From contig CALGIG010000080.1 of NCBI GenBank assembly GCA_937915865.1, positions 62,001-126,000 of the forward strand: a DNA stretch of 64,000 nt, given 5' to 3'. This document shows positions 7,474 through 16,005 of this stretch, in pieces. Within the stretch, counting starts at the first letter, position 1; each line of letters opens with the position of its first letter. Made by a program: the position numbers and the translations under genes. The notes beneath the pieces are model-generated. The model worked only from the letters and a program-made list of their open reading frames with translations. It did not search any database and had not been told where the DNA came from. The DNA is from an uncultured Prolixibacteraceae bacterium. GTDB taxonomy: Bacteria; Bacteroidota; Bacteroidia; Bacteroidales; Prolixibacteraceae.

Positions 7474-9849
7474 ATGATCAAACACTTTTTCATAAATATT
7501 CTTCGGAACATTCGCCAAAACAAGGTTTTTACACTTATAAACTATGCCAATCTTGTTATTGGATTTGCCGTCTTCATTTTATTTAGTGCATTAATCAGCC
7601 ACGAACTAAACTACGACAAATTCAATGTGAATTACGACGACATTTACAGGGTACAAACCCGCCAGGAAGACTCGCATCCTACCAATTTTTGCACTTACAG
7701 TCCAGCCGCCTATCGTTACCACTTAATGGCCGATTTACCCGAAATTGAAAAAGTTCTACTTATGCGCGAAGTTTCAGGCGGAGCCAATTCCGGACAATTC
7801 TTTACTCTTCCCGATGGAAGCCAATTGTATGAAAAAGATGGTTACTGGAGTGAGAATTCTATCTTTGAAATATTCACAATAGTTATTAAGGAAGGGAACA
7901 AAGCTACAGCCCTGACCGAACCAAACACCATTGTCCTTTCAGAAACTTTGTCGGAAAAGCTATTTCCTGAAGGGAATGCAGTGGGAAAGCAAGTTACAAT
8001 TGGGAAAAGAGTTCCACTAACGGTTACAGCCGTTTATGCCGATTTTCCTAAAGACTCAAACCTCAGACCAACTTACCTGGTGTCGATGCCTACCTATGAT
8101 GTTCTGAGTGGCGGTTCTGAATATCGTGACAACTGGACTAGCATTACTTTTGACAACTATGTATTGTTAAAAAAAGGAGCCGATCCGAAACTGGTTGATG
8201 CAAAAATTAAAGATGCATTTAAAAATGTAAAAGACTACGAAAAAAGTACTCCATACCTACATCCATTGTCAAAACTGCACATTTCGCCCAACAGTCAGCC
8301 TGATATGATCGTAGGACTTGGCATTCTTTCGTTTGCAGCGCTTTTGATTTTAATTCTTTCGAGCGTAAACTACATAAATCTTTCGCTAGCCAACTCAACT
8401 CAACGATCGAAAGAAATAGGGATAAAAAAAGTAATTGGCTCATCTAAAAAACTTATTGCCTCTCAATTTATTGCCGAAACAATTTTTCACACACTGATTG
8501 CTACTATTATAGCACTTTGTGTTGCTTACCTGTCGTTTCCAATGCTAAACCATATTCTGAATAAAAACATCGATTTCATACTTTGGGGTAATTGGCAATT
8601 ACTGGGTTTTGTCGGGTTTGTTAGTTTACTGGTGGGCGTACTTTCTGGATTGTATCCTTCCCTGGTTATTTCATCATACAATCCAGTTAAAGTGTTAAAA
8701 GGTAAAATATTCAGCAACAATAACAACTCAATCAGCATTAAAAAGATTTTGGTTGCCACGCAATTCTCCATATCACTGTTCATGCTAATTGTCAGTCTCA
8801 TCCTTTTCAACCATGTCAACTTTATTTTGAATAAAGATTTGGGATTCGACAGTAAAAACATTCTTTATACCGAGATAAACATAAGCGACAAAACACCATT
8901 CGAAACCGTAAAAACACGAATGTTGCAACATCCTGAAATTGCAGACATATCGTTTTCGAGCACCATCCCTTTCGTTGGAAATATTGGAGGATATGTTACA
9001 TGGGAAGGAGCCGCTCAAAACGAAAAGGAAATGATCAGTCGCAATTATGTGAACTATGATTTTATTCCAACTTATAATTTAAAAATGGCTTATGGCCGCA
9101 ATTTTTCAAAAGAATATCCTGCCGATAACCAGGCCTGTATAATCAACGAAACAGCGTTGAAAGTTTTTGGATGGACCGATCCTATCGGGAAAAGAATTAC
9201 GATGTACGGAAAGTCGTATCCGGTAATTGGAGTGGTCAAAGATTTTCACCCATTTTCGGTCCACAACCCCATTCCAACATACATCATGTTTTTGAAAGAC
9301 AATGTAATTTCGGGGTCGACCCTGCTAACTTTACGATTTACCGGCGACGAGCAAAAAGCCAGGTATTTAGCAACCAGCGAATTGGAGAACATATTTCCAA
9401 ACGATCCATTTGAATTCAAAGATTTTGGCGTGGCTTTTTACCTCGATTTTGCCATTTCATTTTGGCAGTCGATGAAGCGAATGTTTATGTTTTTCGCTGT
9501 AGTAACCCTTGTTATTTCTACTATCGGGCTATTCGGGTTAATCTTGTTCACAATTAAACGTCGTACAAAGGAAATTGGAGTGAGAAAGGTGCTGGGAAGT
9601 TCAGTCCGGTCGATTTACTGGCAACTTTCAAGCGAAGTTATTGCAATGCTGGGATTTGCAATTTTGGTTGGTTGTCCATCAGCAATATACATATACAATA
9701 CCATGCCCGGGGCTTATAAAGAGCCACTTTCAATCATGGTATTTATTGTTTCGGTAGTTCTTGTAGCTATAATCGCCGTGCTTACAATCAGTTATCATGT
9801 AGTAAAAATAGCTATAAGCAACCCGGTGGAAGCGCTGAGGTACGAGTAG
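7474..9849 (+). CDS. P1: FtsX/MacB-type ABC permease, 8 TM
   Basis: This 791-residue protein shows the architecture shared by the whole array: TM1 (about 20-42), periplasmic MacB-like domain 1 (about 45-275, with DFPKDS), TM2-TM4 (about 279-395) with cytoplasmic coupling loop 1 KEIGIKKVIGSS (about 313), a pseudo C-terminus NPVKVLKG (403), then the repeated unit: TM5 (about 425-447), periplasmic domain 2 (GVVKDFH), TM6 (about 670-692), coupling loop 2 KEIGVRKVLGSS (about 697), TM7, TM8 and the tail NPVEALRYE. It would sit in the inner membrane and use an ATPase dimer for mechanotransmission or export. Its TM7-TM8 region has a central MPG motif and lacks WLENFAYKT, which it shares only with P16. 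A composite repeat follows its stop. Confidence 0.95.
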   Translation: MIKHFFINILRNIRQNKVFTLINYANLVIGFAVFILFSALISHELNYDKFNVNYDDIYRVQTRQEDSHPTNFCTYSPAAYRYHLMADLPEIEKVLLMREVSGGANSGQFFTLPDGSQLYEKDGYWSENSIFEIFTIVIKEGNKATALTEPNTIVLSETLSEKLFPEGNAVGKQVTIGKRVPLTVTAVYADFPKDSNLRPTYLVSMPTYDVLSGGSEYRDNWTSITFDNYVLLKKGADPKLVDAKIKDAFKNVKDYEKSTPYLHPLSKLHISPNSQPDMIVGLGILSFAALLILILSSVNYINLSLANSTQRSKEIGIKKVIGSSKKLIASQFIAETIFHTLIATIIALCVAYLSFPMLNHILNKNIDFILWGNWQLLGFVGFVSLLVGVLSGLYPSLVISSYNPVKVLKGKIFSNNNNSISIKKILVATQFSISLFMLIVSLILFNHVNFILNKDLGFDSKNILYTEINISDKTPFETVKTRMLQHPEIADISFSSTIPFVGNIGGYVTWEGAAQNEKEMISRNYVNYDFIPTYNLKMAYGRNFSKEYPADNQACIINETALKVFGWTDPIGKRITMYGKSYPVIGVVKDFHPFSVHNPIPTYIMFLKDNVISGSTLLTLRFTGDEQKARYLATSELENIFPNDPFEFKDFGVAFYLDFAISFWQSMKRMFMFFAVVTLVISTIGLFGLILFTIKRRTKEIGVRKVLGSSVRSIYWQLSSEVIAMLGFAILVGCPSAIYIYNTMPGAYKEPLSIMVFIVSVVLVAIIAVLTISYHVVKIAISNPVEALRYE

Positions 9850-9855
9850 AGAAGG

Positions 9856-9970
9856 AAGCCCCTTCTAACCTCCCCGAAGGGGAGGAACAAAAAGGCAGAA
9901 GATAAAATGAGTGAAAGAAAAAGTATGCACTGTCCCAAAAGTCTCCCTTTGGGGAGATTTAGAGGGGCTT
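9856..9970. repeat. Composite palindromic element, copy A (115 bp)
   Basis: The left end is AAGCCCCTTCTAACCTCCCC followed by a GAAGGGGAGG hairpin arm; the right end is CTCCCTTTGGGGAG followed by ATTTAGAGGGGCTT. The two ends are inverted copies of each other and each folds on itself; a ~50-base AT/A-rich core lies between. Copies B (10898-11012) and C (37878-38005) align over their whole length. It begins 7 bases after the P1 stop and ends 13 bases before the ATPase 2 ATG. Confidence 0.75.
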
Positions 9971-9983
9971 AAACTATTTTATA

Positions 9984-10658
9984 ATGATACATTTAACCAA
10001 CATTGACAAGTATTACGATTCGAAATTTCAACGCACTTTCGTGCTGAAAGCCGTTAACCTCGAAGTAAAAGAAGGCGAGTTCGTCAGCATCATGGGACCG
10101 AGCGGTTCGGGAAAATCAACTTTGCTTAACATCATCGGGTTGCTCGACCAACCTTCGGCAGGCGAATACACGCTTTACGACAAAACAGTTCTCGACTTAA
10201 AGGAAAAAGTTAAGGTCGACTACCACCGTAACTTTATGGGTTTCATCTTCCAGGCTTACCATCTGATTGAGGAAATGACTGTTTACGAGAATATTGAAAC
10301 TCCACTGATTTACAAAGGTGTTAAAGGTCGCGAACGTGAAGCGATGGTTGCCGACTTGCTCGACCGGTTTAACATGGTAGCTAAAAAGGATCTGTTCCCG
10401 CAGCAACTTTCGGGCGGACAACAACAGTTGGTAGGTATTGCCCGCGCCATCGTAGGAAAACCCAAGCTCTTGCTGGCCGACGAACCAACCGGGAACCTGC
10501 ATTCGAGCCAGGGAGAAATGATCATGGAAACACTGAAAGCATTGCACGAGGAAGGGATGACCATTATTCAGGTGACACATAACGAGAAGTTTGCCGGGTA
10601 CGGAACCCGAATTATCCGGTTGGAAGACGGAATTATCCGCAAAGATGAAAAGTATTGA
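9984..10658 (+). CDS. ABC transporter ATP-binding protein 2, LolD/MacB type with altered D-loop
   Basis: This second ATPase (224 aa) has Walker A GPSGSGKST (about 37-45), Q-loop GFIFQAYHL (about 88), Walker B LLLADEPTG and H-loop VTHNE. Two positions depart from the norm: the signature reads LSGGQQQLVGIARAI, with Leu where ATPase 1 has Arg, and the D-loop reads NLHS instead of NLDS, so the D-loop Asp that communicates with the opposite active site is His. It is not a tandem copy of ATPase 1: overall similarity is moderate. It lies between composite repeats A and B together with a decayed permease fragment, as if the whole segment were an inserted unit. It may be a slower or regulatory partner in a mixed dimer; this is inference. 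Confidence 0.93.
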   Translation: MIHLTNIDKYYDSKFQRTFVLKAVNLEVKEGEFVSIMGPSGSGKSTLLNIIGLLDQPSAGEYTLYDKTVLDLKEKVKVDYHRNFMGFIFQAYHLIEEMTVYENIETPLIYKGVKGREREAMVADLLDRFNMVAKKDLFPQQLSGGQQQLVGIARAIVGKPKLLLADEPTGNLHSSQGEMIMETLKALHEEGMTIIQVTHNEKFAGYGTRIIRLEDGIIRKDEKY

Positions 10659-10692
10659 ACCAGGATTTACCAGATGATGAGATCATCAGTAA

Positions 10693-10896
10693 AAATGGGT
10701 AGTTCCCGCCATCGTACTCGCTACGCCTAATTAGTGATGTAAATGGCCCGAAAGCTTTGCCTGTAAAACTAGTTTAATACAGTGGATATTTGGTTCAGCC
10801 GGGTTACTGGCACTGGGAATTACCTTGTTAACCGTGTCATTTCAATCATGGAAAGCGGCCACTAAAAATCCGGTAGAGAGGTTAAGATATGAATAA
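10693..10896 (+). pseudogene. Decayed C-terminal fragment of a permease
   Basis: Read in one frame this gives KWVVPAIVLATPN, two stop codons (TAG, TGA at 10732-10737), then CKWPESFACKTSL and on through GLLALGITLLTVSFQSW to NPVERLRYE and TAA (10894-10896). This matches the TM7-TM8 and tail region of the array permeases (KWVAIAF..ATPIAYY..KWLESFAYKTSLSWWIF) with a missing segment and many substitutions. No start and no upstream remainder of the gene is recognisable before about 10690. It shows that a permease once followed ATPase 2. Confidence 0.85.
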
Positions 10897-10897
10897 G

Positions 10898-11012
10898 AAG
10901 CCGCTTATAATTTCGCAAAGAGGAAAACCATAAGCAGACGATAAAATGAATAAAATAAGAAACAGGTAATGTACTACAAAAGTCTCTCCTTGAGTGAGAT
11001 TTGGAGAAGCTT
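10898..11012. repeat. Composite palindromic element, copy B (decayed, 115 bp)
   Basis: It has the same length and order as copy A: AAGCCGCTTATAATTTCGC at the left, a core with GACGATAAAATGAATAAAATAAG, and AAGTCTCTCCTTGAGTGAG..GAGAAGCTT at the right. The hairpins have lost pairing, so it is older than copy A. It starts 1 base after the stop of the decayed permease, as copies A and C start just after permease stops. The remaining bases to the P2 start (11013-11147) show nothing recognisable. Confidence 0.65.
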
Positions 11013-11147
11013 TTGGAGCGGAGACACAAAACCGAGAGGAGGCGATAAGTAAGGTTTTTGTTAGAAATGAAAACCTCGACAAAGCCCGATATATCCAAGT
11101 TCAGAAATTTAAGAAACATATAGAAAATACTAGTTACAAAGTTGAAC

Positions 11148-13472
11148 ATGAGAACAATTGCATTAGCATTCAGAAAGCTAAAAAAAAGTAAAACAGCAAC
11201 GCTGCTGGGTATAGCCGGGCTGGTTACCGGTTTGGTTTGTGTGCTATATATCTTTTTCTGGATAAACGACGAAACCAGTTACGATCAGTTCCACAAAAAT
11301 ATTGACCGTATTTTTGTGGTTCATGCTTATCTTGAAGGGGGTACAAAAGAAGTGAAATTCGACGGATGCCCCCCAGCCGTGGGACCTGCTTTAAAAGCCG
11401 AATATCCCGAAGTTGAAAATTCATGTCGTTATCTTCCTGTTTACTTTAGAAGTCTGTTAACCGCTGATGGCAGGAAAGAAATGAAGGGAGTTGCATTCTC
11501 CGAGAATTCGTTGTTCGATATTTTTACCCTTCCATTTATCTACGGAACCAAAGGAACGCCCAATGTTGTAAACCAGATTGTACTTACCCGTACTACCGCA
11601 ATGAATTATTTCGGCAATTCGAACCCGGTAGGGAAAGTTGTACGCTATAACAACCAGAAAGACATGACTGTAGTTGGAGTGATTGAAGATATCCCGCAAA
11701 ATTCGTCGATACAGTTTGATGCAGTAATACCACTCGAAAACCTGAAAATGTTTTATGGCCGCGACGATTTTTTAACAACGTGGTATAACAACGGATTCGT
11801 AACATTTGGTTTATTGACCTCTCCAGCCAGATTCAACAAAATTGCATCAACGATCACCCGACGGATACAAAAAGAAATACCCGAATCGACCAATTATTTA
11901 AGGGCTTATCTTTTCAAAAACGGGTATCTTTACGAGAAACAAAATATCCGTAATGTTCGGATATTCAGTCTCATTGCTATCCTGGTATTATTTGCGGCCA
12001 CGCTCAATTTCATAAACCTTATCACAGCCAAATCGACTAAACAAGCTAAAGAAACCGGTTTGCGAAAATCAATAGGAGCAACTCGCGGGAATATAGTTAA
12101 ACTGATTTATTCTGACGTTGCTTTTTTATGTATCCTCGCATTTTCACTGGCATTAATTGTTGCTGTTTTAGGACTTCCATTATTTAACCAGGTTATTGGT
12201 AAGAAAATTGAACTTTCAAGCCTTTTGGCCATAAAACCATTGGCTATATTGATTTCCGCTTATTTGGCTACAACCTTTTTGGCTGGAAGTTATCCTGCAT
12301 TTTTTCTGTCATCATTCAAGATTACCGAAACACTTAATTCCAGTTTTTACTCTGTAAAAAACCGGGGATTATTCCGTAACTCATTGCTGATAACCATCTT
12401 CATGGTTTCAATCATTTTACTTACATCCACGCTAATTATTTCGAAACAAACCTTGTACCTCCAAAACATGGATGTTGGATTTGACAAAAAACAGCTCCTT
12501 TATGTGAATTTAGATGGAAAGCTAAAAGATAAAGCTAAAGCGCTCAAAGAAGAAGCCGAACGTACTTCAGGGGTTTACTCTTCAACAATAACAAGTTTTC
12601 TTCCTGTTATGATTGGCAATAACGGAGAAGGATGGAATTGGGAGGGAAAAGACCCTGGATTTAAACCGCTGGTCACCAATTGGGAAACCGACGAAGATAT
12701 GATAAAAACACTCGGCGCCAAACTTCTCGAAGGCAACTATTTCAGCAACGACCAGAAAGGGATCGTAATTAATAAAGCATTTGCCGATGCTATTGGCTGG
12801 AATAGTTTTACCGGGAAAATTATAAAAGGCTACGGTACCGATTACAAAGTGGTTGGTGTTATTGATAATATCGAATACAACTCATTATCGGAAACCTGTA
12901 GGCCCATGGCGATCCAATCCGTTCAAAACTGGTCGTCGAATTACCTGATTTTAAAGATTGATGTCAGCCAGATGGACAAAACCATAAAATCGATAACTAA
13001 AATTTGTGCAACTGTTGAGCCCGATTATCCGGTGAATTATGGCTTTGTCGACGATCAATATGCCAAACTGTATGAAACTGAAACGAAGCTCAGGAAACTG
13101 GTTGGTATTTTCACTGGTTTCTCGATAGTTGTTTTATGCCTCGGCCTGCTTGGTGTTGTCATGTTTTTGGCCGAACAAAAAACCAAGGAAATAGGAGTTC
13201 GTAAATGTTTGGGAGAAGGCGAAAAATCGATCATCATGCGATTGGTAAAACCTTTCGTTATTGCCGGATTAACAGCAAGCGTTATTGCAATTCCTGCTAC
13301 CTGGTACATCATGAACCTGTGGTTACAAAGCTATGCAAACCGTATCCAAATAAGTATCTGGACATTTGTTCTGGGTTTGTTCACCGCCATAGGCATAACT
13401 GTAATAACTGTTAGCTGGCAAAGCTGGAAAGCAGCCACGCAAAATCCGGTGGAAGCACTGAGGTATGAGTAA
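11148..13472 (+). CDS. P2: FtsX/MacB-type ABC permease, 8 TM
   Basis: I start at the ATG at 11148 (MRTIALAFRKLKK, 774 aa); a TTG two codons earlier is less likely. TM1 lies at about 17-39. Periplasmic domain 1 carries DIPQNSS and a conserved two-residue Cys/Pro patch (DGCPPAVGP); domain 2 carries GVIDNIEYNSL. Coupling loop 1 is KETGLRKSIGAT (about 301) and loop 2 is KEIGVRKCLGEGE (about 680). Unlike most of the array, the TM7-TM8 region reads QSYANRIQISIW rather than ENFAYKTELSWW, although the last 15 residues (SWQSWKAATQNPVEALRYE region) match the common tail. So the homogenised tract reaches only partly into this gene. It is 68 bases upstream of P3. Confidence 0.95.
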   Translation: MRTIALAFRKLKKSKTATLLGIAGLVTGLVCVLYIFFWINDETSYDQFHKNIDRIFVVHAYLEGGTKEVKFDGCPPAVGPALKAEYPEVENSCRYLPVYFRSLLTADGRKEMKGVAFSENSLFDIFTLPFIYGTKGTPNVVNQIVLTRTTAMNYFGNSNPVGKVVRYNNQKDMTVVGVIEDIPQNSSIQFDAVIPLENLKMFYGRDDFLTTWYNNGFVTFGLLTSPARFNKIASTITRRIQKEIPESTNYLRAYLFKNGYLYEKQNIRNVRIFSLIAILVLFAATLNFINLITAKSTKQAKETGLRKSIGATRGNIVKLIYSDVAFLCILAFSLALIVAVLGLPLFNQVIGKKIELSSLLAIKPLAILISAYLATTFLAGSYPAFFLSSFKITETLNSSFYSVKNRGLFRNSLLITIFMVSIILLTSTLIISKQTLYLQNMDVGFDKKQLLYVNLDGKLKDKAKALKEEAERTSGVYSSTITSFLPVMIGNNGEGWNWEGKDPGFKPLVTNWETDEDMIKTLGAKLLEGNYFSNDQKGIVINKAFADAIGWNSFTGKIIKGYGTDYKVVGVIDNIEYNSLSETCRPMAIQSVQNWSSNYLILKIDVSQMDKTIKSITKICATVEPDYPVNYGFVDDQYAKLYETETKLRKLVGIFTGFSIVVLCLGLLGVVMFLAEQKTKEIGVRKCLGEGEKSIIMRLVKPFVIAGLTASVIAIPATWYIMNLWLQSYANRIQISIWTFVLGLFTAIGITVITVSWQSWKAATQNPVEALRYE

Positions 13473-13540
13473 AAATCCTCCTTAATTTTTACAGAAGAGA
13501 GGACTGTTGAAAAGACGAAAAAACTTATAAAATACTTAAA

Positions 13541-15934
13541 ATGATGATCAGTAATTTGCAAACAAGCCTACGACATTTAAAGACAGACAAGATAAATACT
13601 GCAATTAACCTGACAGGGCTAACTCTTGGACTTGGTATTGTTACCATAGTGCTTGTTTTCGTTCTGAATGAACTGGGCTACAACCGCTCGTTTACCAATA
13701 AAGAGAGAATTTACCGGGTCCTCAATTTCAACAAAGCCGATAACAACGCTTGGGCAAATACGCCAATGATAATCGGAGAAACAGCAAAGGAACAATTTGC
13801 CGAAGTTGAAGCAATAGTCCATCACTACAACATTTCGGATATTGAAGTTAAAAAAGGGAACGAGTATATCGAAGATAAAAATGTGCTGTGTGCCGAAAGT
13901 GAATTTTTAAACGTCTTCGGAATTAAACTATTGCAAGGATCAGCCTCAGGGCTCGACCAATCGAAAGATAAAATTATGCTTAGCAAAAGTTCCGCAGAGA
14001 AATATTTTGGTCGTGAAAATCCGGTAGGCAGAATACTGGAAATGAGAAAGAAAGGAATTATTTCGCAAATGGAAGTTATAGCTGTTTACGACGATCTGCC
14101 ACAAAATTCAACTCTGAAAGCCCCATTTATAGCCAGTACCGAATTTGGGATGGAGAAGTTATTGCAAAGCATGGTATCAACCGGACAAGCCCCTACTGCA
14201 CAGCAAATGAAAGAATCGTGGTACTGGGGCAATGGGCTGTTTTTCACCAACTATCTTCTGCTAAAAGAAGGAGTTTCGGCAACGCAACTCGAAAAGAAAA
14301 TTCATCAGCTCGGATTGCAACATTCTGAAAAAGATGATAAACTTGATCTTTCGCTTCAGCCTATGAACGACATTTACTTTAGGTCGGCAAAAATTGTTGA
14401 TAACAACAGTAGCGAAAAAGGAAATCTCTCCATGCTTTATATCCTGATGTCGATTGGAGTTTTAATATTGATTATGGCTTGTATCAATTACCTGAATTTA
14501 TCATCAGCACAGGCTATTGCACAAACCAAAACACTGGCAGTGAAGAAAGTTTGTGGTGCATCGACAAAAGTCCTTATTTTTCAAATGATGTACGAATCAG
14601 CACTTATTTCGTTAATAGCCTTACCATTTGCATTGTTGGTTGCCAATTTTTCCTTACCATTTATCAGTCAACTTTTAAATAAGGCCTACAGCCTTACGCT
14701 TACCAGCCAGTTTTTCACCAGTTTTGCCATATTGGTAGCTATAGCCATTGGCACCGGAGCAATATCCGGAATGCTTGTTGCACTGAAAATCACCTCATTC
14801 CGTTTGGTCGAAACCCTTAAAGGCAAATACTCTGACGCCGGGAACAAGCATCTGATCCGTAAAGGAATGATTGTTTTCCAGGTTTCGATATTCATTGTAC
14901 TCATTGCCGTAATGTTTGTTGTACAAAAACAGGTACACTACGCCTTTACCCGTGATATCGGGATTGAAAAAGAAGGCTTGTTGAGAATTCCTCTGGGCGA
15001 CCACAATTACAACCTGTTTAAACAGGAAATCAGGAAAAATCCTAATGTATTGCAGGTTAGCGGCTCACTTTGGATCCCTCCACATCAGGGGAAAATGTAT
15101 ATGTCGATACCCAAAGTGAGCAATAAATCGGAGATGGTAAAAATAAACGGGCTGTTTGTTGATTATGGATTTGCCCGTACGATGGGAATGAAACTGGTTG
15201 CCGGATCAGATTTCGACGAATCGAAAACAAACTCGGGAGTATTGGTAAACGAATCGGCTGTTCAGGCGCTCGGGCTGAAAGAAGCCATTGGCGAACAAAC
15301 AGCATTTGGACAAGTAGTTGGAGTAGTTAAAGATTTTAACATGTATTCGATCCACGAAGCAGTAACACCTATGCTAATAGGGCTAAACCCGCAGATGTGC
15401 CGCGAAGTTGCTGTAAAAATTAAAACAACAAACCTTAATGAAACCATTGCTTTTCTTGAAAAAACCTGGAAAGAAACAGGTGGAACCACTGTTTTTGATT
15501 TCGATTTCACAAACGATATACTAAACCAGATATACAAATCTGACATTCGCTTTTCTAAAATCATTGGTTTGCTTACAGTTATTGCAATCCTTATTTCAAG
15601 CCTTGGTTTGTTTGGGCTCTCGCTCTTGATTAGCAAGCAAAAAACCAAAGAAATAGGAGTTCGGAAAGTTACAGGCGCCCGAATTGGAGAAATTATAGCC
15701 TTCCTCAACCGCGATTTTGTGATTTGGGTGACCATTGCTTTTGCTGTTTCAACTCCGGTTGCATGGATTGTATCGAATAAATGGCTCGAAAACTTTGCAT
15801 ACAAAACTGAATTAAGTTGGTGGATTTTCGCATTAGCGGGTTTGCTGGCTCTGGGAATTGCGCTGCTTACCGTAAGTTGGCAAAGCTGGAAAGCAGCGAC
15901 AAGAAATCCGATAGAAGCACTGAGGTACGAATGA
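13541..15934 (+). CDS. P3: FtsX/MacB-type ABC permease, 8 TM
   Basis: 797 aa. TM1 at about 20-43; domain 1 contains DLPQNST; coupling loop 1 is degenerate, KTLAVKKVCGAS (about 330); domain 2 contains GVVKDFNMYS; coupling loop 2 is canonical, KEIGVRKVTGAR (about 703). The last 52 codons are identical base for base to those of P5 (158-base tract, 15775-15932), while the rest of the two proteins is strongly diverged. The stop TGA begins a 65-base stretch that is repeated after P8, including a hairpin and the leader of the next gene. The start could be either of two adjacent ATGs (13541 or 13544). Confidence 0.95.
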   Translation: MMISNLQTSLRHLKTDKINTAINLTGLTLGLGIVTIVLVFVLNELGYNRSFTNKERIYRVLNFNKADNNAWANTPMIIGETAKEQFAEVEAIVHHYNISDIEVKKGNEYIEDKNVLCAESEFLNVFGIKLLQGSASGLDQSKDKIMLSKSSAEKYFGRENPVGRILEMRKKGIISQMEVIAVYDDLPQNSTLKAPFIASTEFGMEKLLQSMVSTGQAPTAQQMKESWYWGNGLFFTNYLLLKEGVSATQLEKKIHQLGLQHSEKDDKLDLSLQPMNDIYFRSAKIVDNNSSEKGNLSMLYILMSIGVLILIMACINYLNLSSAQAIAQTKTLAVKKVCGASTKVLIFQMMYESALISLIALPFALLVANFSLPFISQLLNKAYSLTLTSQFFTSFAILVAIAIGTGAISGMLVALKITSFRLVETLKGKYSDAGNKHLIRKGMIVFQVSIFIVLIAVMFVVQKQVHYAFTRDIGIEKEGLLRIPLGDHNYNLFKQEIRKNPNVLQVSGSLWIPPHQGKMYMSIPKVSNKSEMVKINGLFVDYGFARTMGMKLVAGSDFDESKTNSGVLVNESAVQALGLKEAIGEQTAFGQVVGVVKDFNMYSIHEAVTPMLIGLNPQMCREVAVKIKTTNLNETIAFLEKTWKETGGTTVFDFDFTNDILNQIYKSDIRFSKIIGLLTVIAILISSLGLFGLSLLISKQKTKEIGVRKVTGARIGEIIAFLNRDFVIWVTIAFAVSTPVAWIVSNKWLENFAYKTELSWWIFALAGLLALGIALLTVSWQSWKAATRNPIEALRYE

Positions 15935-15940
15935 TATTTA

Positions 15941-15974
15941 AGACCCTCAAGGTTTTTAAAAACCTTGAGGGTCT
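15941..15974. repeat. Intergenic palindrome, hairpin family 1
   Basis: This 34-base perfect palindrome has 17-base arms beginning AGACCCTCAAGG. It lies 6 bases after the P3 stop and 31 bases before the P4 start. The flanks (15932-15996) are shared with the copy at 28038-28070. Confidence 0.9.
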
Positions 15975-16005
15975 CAGGAGAAACGATTTATAAATATTCA
16001 GCAAC

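Noticed and set aside
10745..10762. TGGCCCGAAAGCTTTGC as a sigma-54 promoter before P2
   Set aside because: The GG to GC distance is two bases too long, and the stretch is explained as part of a decayed permease gene.
15262..15804. 180-codon minus-strand open frame inside P3, and many similar ones opposite other permeases
   Set aside because: They mirror conserved permease codons (for example the repeated KLSS..NKAMATHFTKS type translation opposite coupling loop 2) and have no independent start signals or neighbours.
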